Notes: generated from the sequence alone by a model not told the origin. A DNA stretch of 64,000 bases from Lyophyllum atratum (GCA_014905825.1 JACGCN010000003.1:1240001-1304000); one strand, 5' to 3'; counted from the first letter of the stretch, positions 25,711-37,941 are shown. Program-made: numbers and translations.

Positions 25711-26406
25711 TGCCGGGATTCAAGATGACAGGGTTCTGAAAGATATTCTGTGTGGCCAAGGATATGAGCACTCTTTGAACTCTTGACGTATTCGGCGGAG
25801 GAGGCCGAATGCTGTTCCATGACTGGCAGAGAACCCAGCAAGGCGGGGGTCATCGCCCTTAATGCCAAATGCCAGTTATTAGGCTGTGAATAATAGTTCC
25901 CATATGGTTGCATATGGTATTGCCAACAGTAAAGAGGAGTTCTTGTTTGAGACGACATCGGAGTGGAGAATGATCGAGCCGTTCGTCGGTGCCAGTGATT
26001 TTGTTGACAAGGCCTTTGATCAGGATGGGACAGTTCCTTTTCATTTTCTTTTCTATTTCTCATCTATGCCATGCCTAATACTTATGGACTCAATATGCAC
26101 CTTACTCCCACTCCATTCTCGCACCAACCCGCCGCACCACGACGAACGATCTGCCGTACAGGAAGAGAATTCTAATCCCACCGCATACTTACAAAAGACC
26201 AATTATTTACTTTACTTTATTTTACGGATACTTAGCTATCCCCGCTTCTTAGCTCTGTAGTGTAGCTTGCCGGCGGTTAAAAATTGACTTCATCATCATC
26301 AGGATCAGGCTTGCCCTGTGAACATTGTGCTTATGTAATCTAGTTTCGTGGCATTCTGAACGCGTCTGAACGCTTCACAACAACCAACCCTCACTCTCCC
26401 TCTCCC
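25711..26406. promoter_or_regulatory. Divergent promoter region between F-box gene and PMT4
   Basis: About 700 bp separate two divergent start codons. The open frames on both strands overlap each other and have no recognisable domain. CT-rich stretches before 26407 fit a fungal core promoter. Confidence 0.45.
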
Positions 26407-29266
26407 ATGGCGGGCTCATCCCAACCCCGCCTGCGAAAGAACCTTCCGTCCGAAACCTCTAATCTCGATATCGATAACGTCCAGGATGACGAACACGTCG
26501 GCGAAGTGTATCAAAACCCAGTGCGTATCTGTTGAACTGAAATGAACACGTGCAATTGAACGATGTCGACAGAGAAACCGAAACCACATCGAACAGCTTC
26601 TGGAGACTTCCCAGGGCAGCGTAATTGTTGTGTCAATCCTTACTACCCTCGCATTTGCGTTGCGATTCTACAAGATCAACCACCCAGACCAGGTTGTGTG
26701 AGTGGACTTCAGCCATTGAACTCTTTACTTTCCTCGTATTAAGCGCCTTTTTTTTCCTATTAGCTTTGACGAAGTACACTTTGGAAAGTTTGCGTCATAC
26801 TATCTCCGACGCGAATACTACTTCGATGTGCATCCTCCATTCGCGAAGATGCTATTTGGTTTGGCTGGTTGGTTTGTTGGTTTCGATGGGAACTTCATGT
26901 TCGAAAACATTGGCGATAGTTATACGACAAACCACGTTCCTTTCGTCGGCATGCGAGCACTCCCAGCTATCCTCGGCAGCCTGACCATCCCAGTCATCTA
27001 TGCGATCATGAAAGAGAGTGGATATTCCACGGTCATCGCTGCTTTCTCGGCATCCATTGTGCTATTCGGTATGTCAAAACCATTATCGGCACAATGTCAG
27101 AGTACTGACATTCAGGCAGATAATGCACACATTGCGCAGTCCCGCCTCATTCTTCTGGACGCGACGTTGATCTTCTTCATGTCGCTTACCATTTATAGCT
27201 ACATCCGCTTCCGCAAACTTCGCTACTCGTGAGTTGAGAATATGATACGAATACACCGTACCCTGACTTGCTGCCAGGGAATTTTCATCAGAATGGTTCA
27301 CCTGGCTCATCGCCACTGGGGCATTCATGGCATGCACATGGGGTTCCAAAGTCAATGGCATCTTGACGGTTTTCACAATTGGTATCGCTGTTTTGATCGA
27401 CTTGTGGGATATCCTGGACGTCAGGAAGAATCCTTCCATGGTATGTACTCAACGCTTCTACACTGACCCACCGCTAATAACCATGTAGGATCATTTCTGG
27501 AAGCATTTCTTGGCCCGAGCCGTTGGTCTCATCGTCGTACCCTTTATCATCTATCTCTCCTTCTTCTACGTCCATTTTGCCATCCTCACGCACTCTGGCC
27601 CTGGCGATACATTCATGAGCCCTGCATTCCAGGAAACTCTTTTGGGCAATGAAATGTTGCTAAACAGCCACGGCGAGTCACTTTTTCCTGCTCAGTTGTT
27701 GGACGGATGCCAATTATGCTTTACATCCAGAAATTCGCTATTACGACACTATTACCATGAGACACAAGGACACAAAAGTTTTCTTGCACTCTCACGTAGA
27801 AACATATCCTTTGACCTACGAGGATGGACGCGTAAGCAGCCAAGGTTTATAATCTCGCCGTTCCTGTGCCGTTTAGTCCCTCACGCCGTCAAACTTACAG
27901 GTCAACAAGTGACTGGATATGGCCATAACGATACGAACAACCATTGGCAAATCGTCCCCACGAAGGCCCTTCCAGAGACAGGTCGTGGACGCATCGTGCG
28001 ACACAACGACGTCATTCAACTGCTACATGTCAACACCAATACCAACCTACTCACTCATGATGTCGCCTCCCCCCTTATGCCTACCAACCAAGAGTTCACG
28101 ACTAGGTCGAAGGATGACCACTCAAGGCACAACGATACCCTCTTTCAAGTAGTCCTTCTCGATAGCCATGATGGGCAAGCATGGAAGAGTAAATCTGGAT
28201 ATTTCAGGCTGCTTCATGTTCCCACCAAAGTTTCAATGTGGACACACGCCAAGCAGCTCCCCGATTGGGCCTTCAAGCAACAGGAGATAAACGGCAACAA
28301 GAACCCGGCGGAGAAGACTGCGACATGGTACGTCGAAGACATAATTGCCGATGAGAGTAAGCAGCTGCACTTTCGTATGGTCACACTTTCTAACGGTGAA
28401 CAGATGGGGAGGACGTCACAGAACGTGGCGAGCAAGTTCCGAAGAAGGAACCCAAGAGCATGAACTTCTTCAAGAAATTCGCCGAGCTACAACTTTTGAT
28501 GATGCAACACAACGCGGGTTTGACGGCGTCACACCCTTATGCAAGTAGCCCGATTAACTGGCCATTCCTTTTGAGCGGTATCAGTTTCTGGACCGAGAGC
28601 GAGCCCCAGAAACAAATCTACCTTATTGGAAACCTCATTGGCTGGTGGACCTGTGTTGTGGCGCTATCTATCTACGTTGGTATTCTTGGTGCAGACCTCC
28701 TGGCAAGGCGTAGAGGAATCGATCCCATCCCTAATGGTACGAATACTTCGCTCTTGCATCCTCACCCATCTGAAATGTGTTGTTCCTTATAGCTGCCCGT
28801 AACCGTCTCTGGAACAACGCTGGCTTTTTCCTTCTAGTTTGGGGAGTACATTATGCTCCTTTCTTCCTCATGAACCGCCAACTCTTCGTTCACCACTACC
28901 TTCCCTCCCACTTGGCATCTGCCATGATTGCTGGCGCTGTCTTGAACTTTGTCCTGAGCGACACTATTAATTACCCTATATCTGTTCGCGGACCGACTAC
29001 GCGTGCCCGCCCTTCGCAATACTCCGATATCGGTCTCAAAGGTCCTGTCATACTGGTTGTGTATGGAATCCTGCTGTTTGCTATGTTTGCGTTCATGGCA
29101 CCCCTGACTTATGGAACACCTGGGTAAGATATTATAAGGTTGACTTTCATTCAAGACCCCGACTGACTTTGCCTATAGATTGGATGGCGACCAAGTGAAC
29201 AGCAAACGGTTGCTCACCACCTGGACGCTACACTTTGCGGCGAAAAAGACGGCCGAGACTGTCTAA
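26407..29266 (+). CDS. PMT4: Protein O-mannosyltransferase, Pmt4 family
   Basis: This ER membrane enzyme transfers mannose from dolichol-phosphate-mannose to Ser/Thr of secretory proteins. It starts MAGSSQPRLRKNLPSETSNL. The catalytic loop reads FDEVHFGKFASYYL and YYFDVHPPFAKMLFGLAGW, with the conserved acidic residue and HPP. Several hydrophobic segments follow, then the MIR region (FLHSHVETYPLTYEDGR; GYGHNDTNNHWQI; IQLLHVNTNTNLLTH; GYFRLLHVPTKVSMWTH). GPGDTFMSPAFQETLLGNEM is typical of the Pmt4 branch. Late membrane segments include LFAMFAFMAPLTYG. About nine introns are needed; one near 27673-27730 seems to use a GC donor (GCGAGT). It lies 245 bp upstream of MVP1 in the same orientation. 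Confidence 0.94.
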
Positions 29267-29510
29267 AACCTAGACACAGTTGGATGCGGCTGGTCAGATT
29301 ATATAGTTATGGATATTGATCTTGTAAATACGTGGATTGGTTTGTCCACACCAGAGTAGAGAACACTGATAGTAATACAGCGATGCACGATGACGAAGGT
29401 TGTGGATACGATCAAACAATTCAGGTTGAGAGACCCGATCAAGGAACAAGGAACGTGCACCTGCGCCAACTGTTTGAGGCCGTTGTTGAAAACCTTCCTT
29501 CATAACGACT

Positions 29511-32102
29511 ATGTTCAACGCTCCTCGGCCTGCTCAACGTTACGCAGGCACGTCCTCGACACCAGGGTTTGGAGGAAGTTTCGTTGACGAGAACCCACTC
29601 GCCAATTCGGTGTATGATGACGGGCTTGATCCTTGGAGCGCTGCACCGAGTCCTTCTGCTACTCCCATACCCCACGGGACCTCTTCCGTGTTCAGTTCAG
29701 TGATAGGTGCGTCCTTACTGTAATTTCCTTCTAGCACTCGTCATTCACCCTTTGTAATCGGCGTAGCGGATGCGACAGTCCCTGCCATTTACAATGCCTC
29801 TTTCGCTGCAGTCGATCCTGGAAATACCGGAGAAACCTCTGTAAACTCTCTATCGCGTGTTTTGAGCACTTCTTCCCTACCAGCTGCTACGATTGACAAG
29901 GTGAGCGAGCGTTGTGTAAGTCTCCCGCAGCCCGTGCCAATTAATGATGTTGCTCCCAGATCGTCAATCTCGTTAGCTCTCGTCCTCGCGTTTCAAAACT
30001 CGAGTTCTTCGTTGCTTTAGCCCTTGTGGCATTGGCACAAGCTGGAAAGGGTATTTCCTCCTGTCAACAACATCTTCATCTCTCCAATTCACCCTCAACC
30101 TATAGATATCAGCATAGAACAGGTTGCCGCTCTATCCTCACAGAATACCCTCCCTGAGCCGAATCTCGACCTCTCCAGATTGCAGCCTTCCACTTCATCC
30201 TTCGTGCCTCCGGCCCCAACCTACAGACAGGACAGCACACAGACTATTCGCGCACCTGCGCCCGCTTACTCCTCTGATGATCCTTGGAACACTAATCCTC
30301 GATACGGACTTCCCCAAGGAAGCGGCTTCGACAACTCAAGAGGGGCCGTAATTAATGGTACTCCATCGAGTTTAGCGGGTACTGGGCTGCCCAGGGATTG
30401 GTGGAAGAAGCAAGAGGTCATAAGGGTGAACATATTGGGTCCGCAAGGGTTCATTTTGAATCGATACATGGTGTATGAAATCGCAACTGATGTGAGTCAT
30501 ATACGCCATCCCCTCTCATCCCTCTCTCAACATTATACAGCGAGGTCCTCCTGTCTCTCGACGTTATTCAGAATTCGTCTTCTTGTGGGACTGCCTATTG
30601 CGACGATACCCCTTCCGCCTATTCCCAGCATTGCCACCTAAAAGAGTCGGAGGTACGCCGTTCACTTTCACTACTTCTCTTTGATTTGGCTGAACTAGCT
30701 TTAGGAGACGAACACTTCCTGGAACAGAGACGGTGAGAATCTATTCATAGCTGAAGACCTCTCTAAAACTTAACGTTTAGGCGAGGTCTTGCGAGGTCCC
30801 TCAACTTTGTCATGTACGTATATACCCAGATTTACGGCATATCCAAGTGACCTTCCCTCCAGAAATCATCCTGTCATGAAGGACGACGGTCTCCTCGCCG
30901 TTTTCCTGACAGAACCATCATTCGAAACGTGGCGGAAACACACTCCGGTCTCATTGGATGAAGAGTCTGTCTCCAAGCGGATAGACCGAATTGAAGAGAT
31001 GACTATCCCTAGCGATTTGGAAGATAAACTCGCGTGCGTTTCCTCAGTCATAGATTTCAGTCTCAAACCCTAAATACTTCGGTCCTGTTACCTGCAGAAT
31101 CGTCCGCGGCAAGCTCAACTCTTTGATCGAGCAATGGCAGAGGATATGCATTCTGGCAGAGCGGATCATAAGGAGACGAGAAGCAGCTGCGGTACGGACA
31201 CCTCCAGCCTTCCGACGAGCCTACCTGCCGACTCACTTCTCGTTTACCGTCTTTTCTCCCTCTCCTCTGTCCGCCCCTCGTTCGACCGATGCCTCTTCAC
31301 TGTCCGCGTCATCAAACGCCGGTTCCATCTTTGAACACACCCCTGGACAACAGAGTGATTTGGCGAGGCTCACCAACACACTTCGGGCTGTCGGTGAGGT
31401 GAACGAGCACTGTTGGAGAGGAGATGAGTGCGAGTTGTCAAATGGGGTGCGCCTGGGCCTCGAACAGGTTGCCGTCCATACGCAAAGACATTCTGAACTT
31501 TCAGAGTCAAGGGTACTGTCTCTCAAGTAATGCTCCAAGTTCTGATTCTAATACGAGGAGTATAGACACGCACACTATTGGACACGACTCTGGAAGCTGT
31601 AAAGGTGCGCTTACACCCTTCACTCGTGTGCACTCTTTCTCAGATGTGAGCCAGGGCCAACGCGATCTCTATGTTGCAACACGCGACCTGTTCATCCGTC
31701 ATGACCGTCTGTCAATTGATCAGGTCGAGCGACTCAAGAAACGAGTAGACGCAAACTCGCTGAAACTTGAGGGAATGCGTGCAGCCCAGAAGGAAGGCTG
31801 GGAGGAAGAAGTAGAGCGGCTCACTGGCCTTATCGAAAAGGACCAGGCTACTATCGCCGCACAGCTCAGCAGACGTATCTTTATTCGCGCGTCGTGAGTG
31901 TCTTCCGAACGTTGATGCTTCCTTTTCTCATTGCTCAATCAGCATGTGGCACGAACTTCGCGTCGTACTCCACAACCGCGAGAATGCTCTCCTCACACAG
32001 CTAGTGCAGAACTTCTCCCGCGAAGAGCGACAGTTTACTGAGAGCGTCATAAGTAATTGGGTGTCGCTTGGAGAGGCTGTCGAGGGGATGCCGTATGAAT
32101 GA
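29511..32102 (+). CDS. MVP1: Sorting nexin Mvp1 (SNX8 homologue)
   Basis: This retrograde endosomal sorting nexin remodels membranes during endosome-to-Golgi recycling. The N-terminus is MFNAPRPAQRYAGTSSTPGF followed by an acidic, Ser/Pro-rich part and an EH-like helical region (KIVNLVSSRPRVSKLEFFVA). The PX domain spans PRDWWKKQEVIRVNILG through RRYSEFVFLWDCLLRRYPF, LFPALPPKR and FLEQRRRGLARSLNFV. A C-terminal BAR-like coiled region follows (RDLYVATRDLFIRHDRLS; VERLKKRVDANSLKLE; MWHELRVVLHNRENALLT). Many introns are present, including several short ones around the PX domain. The stop follows GMPYE at 32100-32102. Confidence 0.93.
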
Positions 32103-32421
32103 CGCTTCTGAACTTATTTTCTATCATCTCTAATGACCTTTACGACTTCTTGAATACGATTTTTGCATATACCTCCCCACCCAACGAACGCTTGTCCTGG
32201 ACCCGGGTCATTGCATGCCATGAATGAGTCTGTACCCTCACGTCCAAGCAAAAACTTATGATATTCGCTTTTTTCAGGATGAATAAACGTTCTAGGCAAT
32301 GATACTATCCGAACCAGATGTAATACGACGAAAACGACTTGTAAAATGCTTCCGTCCCATACCAATCAATATCCAGCATCCTAGATGTGTGTAGAAGCTA
32401 GTGATGTGCCGGAACGCCGTA

Positions 32422-34095
32422 TCATTTCCATGCCCAGGAAATTCTGATCTCCTCCTTTGGGATTGTTTTGAAGTACAAAATATCTTCCTGGTGCCGGTTC
32501 GCAAAGCGGCCCTTGCCTTTAGGATACAACGCGCGAACCATCTCCAAAGCTGTTCCTGCCTTCCGCCCCTCTTCCGACTTGCAGCGTGAAGTGACCATGC
32601 GCGCCAATTGCCCGTCCGACGATATGCATCGACCAACTACTAGCCTCTTCAAGTCGGGGAGGAGTAGCTGCCCAGGGGATTCTGCCGTCGGTATCATGAG
32701 GGCCATCACAAAGGCATCGTTGACCCCGCCAGCCAAGATATGCAGCTCGCATAGGGATTGGAGACACGGGAGAAAGAGGTAGCGCAGGGCGATGTGAGGT
32801 AGCAGACGTCTGTCGTTTATCCAGAGTGATTCGAGGGTGCAACCCGAACGAGTACAGAAATTTTCCAGACTATCAAAATTGTGGACATAAGGCCGCCTAT
32901 GCAGGACGCGAACGGAACGGAGAGCCGGGAGATGGAAGTGGCTCAAGAAGTCGGCGTACTCGCAATATACAATAAGATCGATATGAGTCAGACTGGGAAT
33001 AGCCACAAGCTTGCTAGAAGGTGCAACTGAGGGCGACTCCGTTTTGAGATCCAGCTTGAGAGTAATGAGTCGGGAACAATGTTTGAGGATAGAAAGACAG
33101 TTGTGTATGGTGAGAGGGCACCATATGTCGAGATGCGTCAACTGCCGCAGTGGAACCAGCAAAAAATGCGAGGTCATTCTATTGGCCCTCCACGTGAATC
33201 GCCGAAGCTGGGCCATTCTGGAGGTGGCGCCAGGAATCCTGTTCAGTAGGTTCAAATTATCACACCTGGTGGCATCTATAGTGAGAGCTTCAAGTAACGG
33301 CGTTGAGGACACCTTAAAGAACAAATCCGCAAACTTTTGCGACTCGCCGATGACGACAGTCACATCTTTCCAGCGTTCGACGCGGCCCAGGAGCACCTCC
33401 GTGAACCTATTTCCCGCTTGTCCTGAGATTTCGAACGTGAGAGGGCGGGTACGAGATCGCCTAAGGTATAGATGCAGCAGTTTTTGATGAGAAAGCCTTT
33501 GGCCTTCCTTCAATATTGCGGAGAACGCGCTCCAAAGCACGGGTGTCTGCAAAGCGACGCGTCTCCAATGTCTGCAGACCCAAGAAAACACCAGAGGCGC
33601 CTCCTTGGGCTTGGTTCTACGCGTTATTTCGGACGGCAGACACAAGATGAAGATCGCGCTGAGGATATCGAAGTGCAGGTACCCGCAGTGGGTACGCGGT
33701 GGTTTCTCAGGTTCGAAGGTAGTATGCAAGTTTGAGGAGTCTGGCAGGCAGACATCCACAAAGTAGGCCAGAGGAATAGGCTTTGAAACGGAAGGAGAGA
33801 TAGCAAGGTCGGTGTTGGGGTTAGGCTGGGCTACCGTAGTTTGATTAAGGACGGGAGATGTGGCCGGCGGTTCGCTCGACTTTTGTGTGTGTGCGGATAT
33901 TCGGAGTCGCTTTGAACGCCTAGGTGGTTGTACCGGGGAAGCTTGGTTGATCGAGAGCGACGAGATTAGGGGCACGCGCAGACGTTGTAGAGCCTTTTCT
34001 TTTCTAGATAGCTTTCGTTTCTTGCGGGACAATCGACTCGTGCAGGCCGCGTCGGAGTGTCCTGGGAAAGAGAGACTGTCTTCGTTTTCGCCCAT
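32422..34095 (-). CDS. F-box-like protein with N-terminal basic region
   Basis: This is a single-exon frame of 557 residues. The first 140 residues are basic and low-complexity (SRLSRKKRKLSRKEKALQRL). The F-box-like segment is HFDILSAIFILCLPSE followed by VFSWVCRHWRRVALQTPVLW, the standard basidiomycete F-box/W signature. Leucine-rich stretches follow (LRQLTHLDIWCPLTI; LITLKLDLKTE; IPSLTHIDLIV; LPDLKRLVVGR). The frame is intact and ends ISWAWK. It probably serves as an SCF substrate adaptor; the partner is unknown. It starts divergently from the hydrolase at 34421, leaving 325 bp for two promoters. Confidence 0.88.
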   Translation of the reverse strand: MGENEDSLSFPGHSDAACTSRLSRKKRKLSRKEKALQRLRVPLISSLSINQASPVQPPRRSKRLRISAHTQKSSEPPATSPVLNQTTVAQPNPNTDLAISPSVSKPIPLAYFVDVCLPDSSNLHTTFEPEKPPRTHCGYLHFDILSAIFILCLPSEITRRTKPKEAPLVFSWVCRHWRRVALQTPVLWSAFSAILKEGQRLSHQKLLHLYLRRSRTRPLTFEISGQAGNRFTEVLLGRVERWKDVTVVIGESQKFADLFFKVSSTPLLEALTIDATRCDNLNLLNRIPGATSRMAQLRRFTWRANRMTSHFLLVPLRQLTHLDIWCPLTIHNCLSILKHCSRLITLKLDLKTESPSVAPSSKLVAIPSLTHIDLIVYCEYADFLSHFHLPALRSVRVLHRRPYVHNFDSLENFCTRSGCTLESLWINDRRLLPHIALRYLFLPCLQSLCELHILAGGVNDAFVMALMIPTAESPGQLLLPDLKRLVVGRCISSDGQLARMVTSRCKSEEGRKAGTALEMVRALYPKGKGRFANRHQEDILYFKTIPKEEIRISWAWK

Positions 34096-34367
34096 CTAGG
34101 GATCGTTCGCTGGGTGTCGCGCGTGTTTGAATTCAGATTTGTTCACTGAAGAGTTTGTGGCGAAGCCCAAATGGGGTAACTGCGACAACACGGATGGTCA
34201 AATACACATAAATACTGCGGTTTGCCGGGTGGCTGCAGTCGACCGTATTCATCATGCATGTCCTCTTGGCCTCCAGGAACATCGCCTTTTGCTGCGTGCT
34301 GCGCCGACCTGCTGCGGACCGCTGGTTCTTAGCCCAAAGTGACAGTTGATCTACCATGTACACGCCC

Positions 34368-34373
34368 TATAAA
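34368..34373 (+). promoter_or_regulatory. TATA box of the alpha/beta hydrolase gene
   Basis: TATAAA lies 48 bp upstream of the ATG at 34421, in the 325-bp divergent promoter shared with the F-box gene. Confidence 0.6.
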
Positions 34374-34420
34374 GGACCGTCGGACGAGCCACTTGGCACA
34401 CTAAATCGACTTAAGTTCGC

Positions 34421-35419
34421 ATGAGTACTGAAAAGCTACTCACTCTACCTGATGGACGAACACTGGCCTACGATGACGGTGGAAATCCCGATAGCTCCGT
34501 CGTTGTCGTGTTTCTGACAGGAATCTTGAGCATTGGGAAGGTTACGCGCATCCCACCAGCACTCCAAGCCAAGGGTGCTCACTACATCGCACCAACCTTG
34601 CCAGGTTACGGAAACACCTCACCCATTCCCAAAGGCAAGACTTATGCCACTACTTTAGCAGGCGACATGTCGTTCTTGCTTGATCACCTTCATCCCATTC
34701 AGCCCAGCGCGTCCGATCTAAGACTATACATTTCTGGTGGATCTTTCGGCACCGCGCCTGCGCAGATGCTTTACGGCGCGCCATTCAACGTCTTTCCTCA
34801 TGGCCGGCATATCAAAGGCATGCTCCTCCTCGGTGCCTTCCCTCCTTTCGTGAACGACGAGGAAAGAGCCTTCTCGTATATACGCGACATGTCCTGGCAC
34901 ACCTACTTTGGTGTCGGCCCCCCTGCTCGCATCGTTCCATTTCGCCTCCTTCAACGCCTCACAAAGAGTGTCATCCAACGGAACCTTGCTACCCAAGAGA
35001 GCGCAGAGGCCTTCCTCCGTGGTTTCCTCTTTGATAAGATGGGGGCCGAGGAGAAAGAGGCATACAGTGCTTGGAGGGAGAAGAACGGTTACGAAGAGGG
35101 ACAGCTGTGTCGGGAGATGGCGGAAAACAACCGGAGGAGCGTCGAAAAGACTTGGGAAGGTTTCATGAGCACTGCTGAAGTACTCCATAGTGACTGGGGC
35201 TGGGAGAAAAAGCTGGGAGAGCTGGATGAGGACCATACCCTAGGTCGGAAGGTCTTAATCGTTGGTGGAACCGAGGACGATGGAACAACCATCGAATGGG
35301 GGAAATATCTCGCATCTAAGTATGCCAACGCCCGAATCAAGATCGTAACGGGTGGGCATATCTCGGTAATATTCTCCATCGACGAAATCTGGGCAGAGTT
35401 TATGGAGGACTCTGCATAG
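34421..35419 (+). CDS. Alpha/beta hydrolase
   Basis: This is an intronless gene of 332 residues starting MSTEKLLTLPDGRTLAYDDG, the common entry strand of alpha/beta hydrolases. The nucleophile elbow is ISGGSFGTAPA (G-x-S-x-G, near residue 107). LIVGGTEDDGT carries a likely acidic residue late in the fold, and GGHISVIF gives the catalytic histidine near residue 312. No signal peptide or membrane segment is seen, so it is probably cytosolic. The substrate cannot be told. A broken partial copy lies 340 bp downstream. Confidence 0.9.
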   Translation: MSTEKLLTLPDGRTLAYDDGGNPDSSVVVVFLTGILSIGKVTRIPPALQAKGAHYIAPTLPGYGNTSPIPKGKTYATTLAGDMSFLLDHLHPIQPSASDLRLYISGGSFGTAPAQMLYGAPFNVFPHGRHIKGMLLLGAFPPFVNDEERAFSYIRDMSWHTYFGVGPPARIVPFRLLQRLTKSVIQRNLATQESAEAFLRGFLFDKMGAEEKEAYSAWREKNGYEEGQLCREMAENNRRSVEKTWEGFMSTAEVLHSDWGWEKKLGELDEDHTLGRKVLIVGGTEDDGTTIEWGKYLASKYANARIKIVTGGHISVIFSIDEIWAEFMEDSA

Positions 35420-35761
35420 CCGTTTGCGTCGTTAATGAGATATACTTACGCTCCATAGCAGGACTTTTTTCAAACAGACATGTTACTGTACAGTCTACCT
35501 CGATACCCAACCGATTTAGCATGTGTTCTTATTTGCTTGTTATGATGCTTCAGTCCAATTATCAGTGTCATCGGACAAGACCAATCAAGTGGTTGTCATT
35601 GAACCACCGTCATCGGTTTCCTACCATGGTGAGGTGTTGGGCGAGGTACGCATCCAAGTGCTCTTGTGCTCAAACCGACACATGCACCTGCCAAAAACCG
35701 ACCAGGGCCCAACCAAATGCAGAATACACTGCTTTAACGTCTACATTGGAAGTCGACTGGC

Positions 35762-35970
35762 ATGAGTACCGAAAAGCTACCTACCTTTCCTGACGACAAA
35801 TTCTCGCCTACGAGGATGGTGGAAATGTCGGCGGCTCTTTTGTTGTCATATATCTGCCCGGAGTCATGAGCGTTGGGAGGGTATTCCGTGTCGTACTACT
35901 GCCCCAAGACGAAGGTGTCCACTGCTATATAACAGCAGGCCCTGCTGAGGAAGTATGGCCTACATGAACG
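35762..35970 (+). pseudogene. Truncated copy of the alpha/beta hydrolase 5' end
   Basis: From an ATG at 35762 the sequence reads MSTEKLPTFPDD. After a one-base shift it reads LAYEDGGNVGGSFVV and a stretch like YLPGVMSVGR, clearly the first 50 or so residues of the upstream hydrolase. Similarity then fades and a stop follows. No nucleophile motif remains. It is a decayed tandem duplicate. Confidence 0.75.
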
Positions 35971-36356
35971 CACGAATTCTATGATGGCCTGTACGTGGAC
36001 TGTCGAATGTATCGCGATGTCGAAGTCTGTTCGGGCTGCTCCCATATGCAAGACCCCTCCTTGATCTATATTTCGTCTCTGCTGGAAACCAGGATTTCTC
36101 AGCGCCTGGATGATGGTCAGCATGCAGTCGACCCGTCCTGAGTGAAAGTATCGTGCACATGTGCACAGCGGAATAATCGCGACGTTTCATCTCTTCGTGG
36201 TCTTATGAAGCGGAGCACTGGAGAGATGAAATATCTGGTCATGGGACACTGAATAGAATCAGTGGGGACGTATGTGATTTTTCAGGCCTCGCTTACTCGC
36301 AGCTTCCAGCACCCAGTTGCATTAGGGTTTTCGACACAAACTCCTCGGATCTACCC
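35971..36356. other. Intergenic region
   Basis: I see no gene. Some of this may be further decayed hydrolase-copy sequence, and the right part is 3' flank of the DNAJC17-like gene. Confidence 0.4.
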
Positions 36357-37668
36357 TTACTCTTCAGCCGCCTCTTGTTCCCGTATCTCTCGCTCTAACC
36401 GTTCCCTCTCCGCTTGCCGGAGGCGCATGAGCGTCAAAGACTCATAATCAATACCAGCTGGTGATATTTCTGGTACCTTTGAGGCTGCGATATCTGGCTA
36501 CGAATGGAAAAGTTAGAGTAGAAGTTAGAGTGCTGATGAGAAAAGCATACGAAGGATGTGGGGAAGGAAGAAAATGAGGAGGGATCCGGCGTTGACTGAG
36601 TCTGTGGCAGCCCTGCTTGCTCTTTCCCGACCTCTGCTCCAGCCTGCTTGGGTGCAAGTGGTGGAGGTGCGCCTAGCTTCCCCATTTTCTTCAACCACAC
36701 CAATATCGGAGGTTCCTTTCCGCCAACCCAGCTAACCTCAACGCCCTCCAGACCGCGTTCAGGCCTTCCACTCGCACAAACCGCAGCGAACGCGTCTCCA
36801 ATCTGCTTGAAAGGAACCAGGGCGGTACCGAACTTTGCTGGCTTGTTAGCGGCCTTTTTTGGAGGCTTGAGTGACAGAACAATCGAGTCTGCGTCGGTTT
36901 CTCCAAAGGTGGCCATCAGTTTTGCGATAGACTTGGATGTTGTAAGGTCGGGGTGAGCTTTGAGGTTATATTTTACACGAACAGTCGTGTCTAGTGGATC
37001 TATGAATACAAACGCGATGAGCAAGGTTGCACACAAAGAACGAGATGAAAGAAGCAGACCTAGTGATGGGGCATCCAATTCATCTTCCCTCGCCTCCTCT
37101 GCAGCCCTTCTCTTATCCTCCTCTCTCTGCCGAAGCTCGCGCTCCCTCTCCTCCCTAAGTCTACGCCCCTGATCCTTGATCTGCTCCGTCTCCTGCCATT
37201 GTTTCACTTCTGCCTGCTGTTTCTCCACCCTCGCCTTCTTGAACTCGCGCTCACGGGCCTCCAACTCCTCCACCATATTCTTTCGCTTGTTGTCATATGA
37301 CTTGAATCGCTCCGCGCGGGCCTGCTTCAGGCGCAACTTGGCATCGAGCGCCAGTCGCCGCAGTGGATCGAGGAGCAGTTCATATGCTTGATTTAACTCG
37401 TGGAATTTGCGGGCTATAACAAGCAATGATGTCAGGATAAGGTGTAAAGCGGCCCGCCGTAGATAATGAAACGCACCAGCATCCGGATTGTTTGGGTTCT
37501 GGGTAAAGGTGTGAAGATGTTTGCGAAGCAAGATATAGTAGGTGTACGCACCCTGTCTGGATGGACTTTGAGAGAACGCTGGCGATAAGCGGTTCTGATC
37601 TCTTGTTCAGTGGACTCGACTTTGACGTCGAGTAATTCGTAGGGATTCACCTCGACCTCTGTATTCAT
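36357..37668 (-). CDS. DNAJC17/Cwf23-like J-domain protein with RRM
   Basis: This spliceosome-associated Hsp40 co-chaperone starts MNTEVEVNPYELLDVKVEST. The J domain has TAYRQRSLKVHPDR, with the HPD tripeptide that stimulates Hsp70, and FHELNQAYELLLDPLRRLAL. Next comes a long charged coiled coil (FKSYDNKRKNMVEELEAR). A C-terminal RRM-like part (VRVKYNLKAHPDLTTSKSIA; ALVPFKQIGDAFAA; VEVSWVGGKEPP) follows, and the tail ends REIREQEAAEE. This order is that of DNAJC17 and S. pombe Cwf23. Introns interrupt after HPDR, near 37460, near 37000-37060 and near 36495-36560. GTTTC palindromic sequence begins only about 40 bp upstream of its ATG. Confidence 0.88.
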
Positions 37669-37708
37669 GTCGTTGGCTTTGTGTTGGTCAAATCACCGCT
37701 GGCAGCGT

Positions 37709-37730
37709 CGCGTGTTTCTTGAGAAACACC
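37709..37730. repeat. Palindrome, left partner of the 52-kb palindromes
   Basis: GCGTGTTTCTTGAGAAACAC is almost a perfect palindrome. The reverse complement at 52174-52195 reads GCGTGTTTCTTCAGAAACAC, one base different. The pair flanks the unnamed gene and both retrotransposons, so they may be terminal or subterminal inverted repeats of one DNA element. Confidence 0.6.
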
Positions 37731-37941
37731 GGCAAAGAAAAATGATTTAGCTCTTAGATAAATTTAATGGGGACTGGCAATGCCGGCGAGCATCCGTGGT
37801 TGATGACTAAGCTCACAGCCACCCAGAAGCCGTGCCATCTTGTACACTCGTTTGCCAGGTCTCGATTATCTACTGCTGAGCCCCAGATCGTGTAATAGGT
37901 ATTGCAAATATAAGATCATATACTTCGGGTTTAATGGTAAT

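Noticed and set aside
27510..28463. Long continuous frame in PMT4 taken as one exon
   Set aside because: The stretch around 27673-27860 reads nonsense in that frame, while EIRYYDT...VSSQ lies in another frame between good splice sites.
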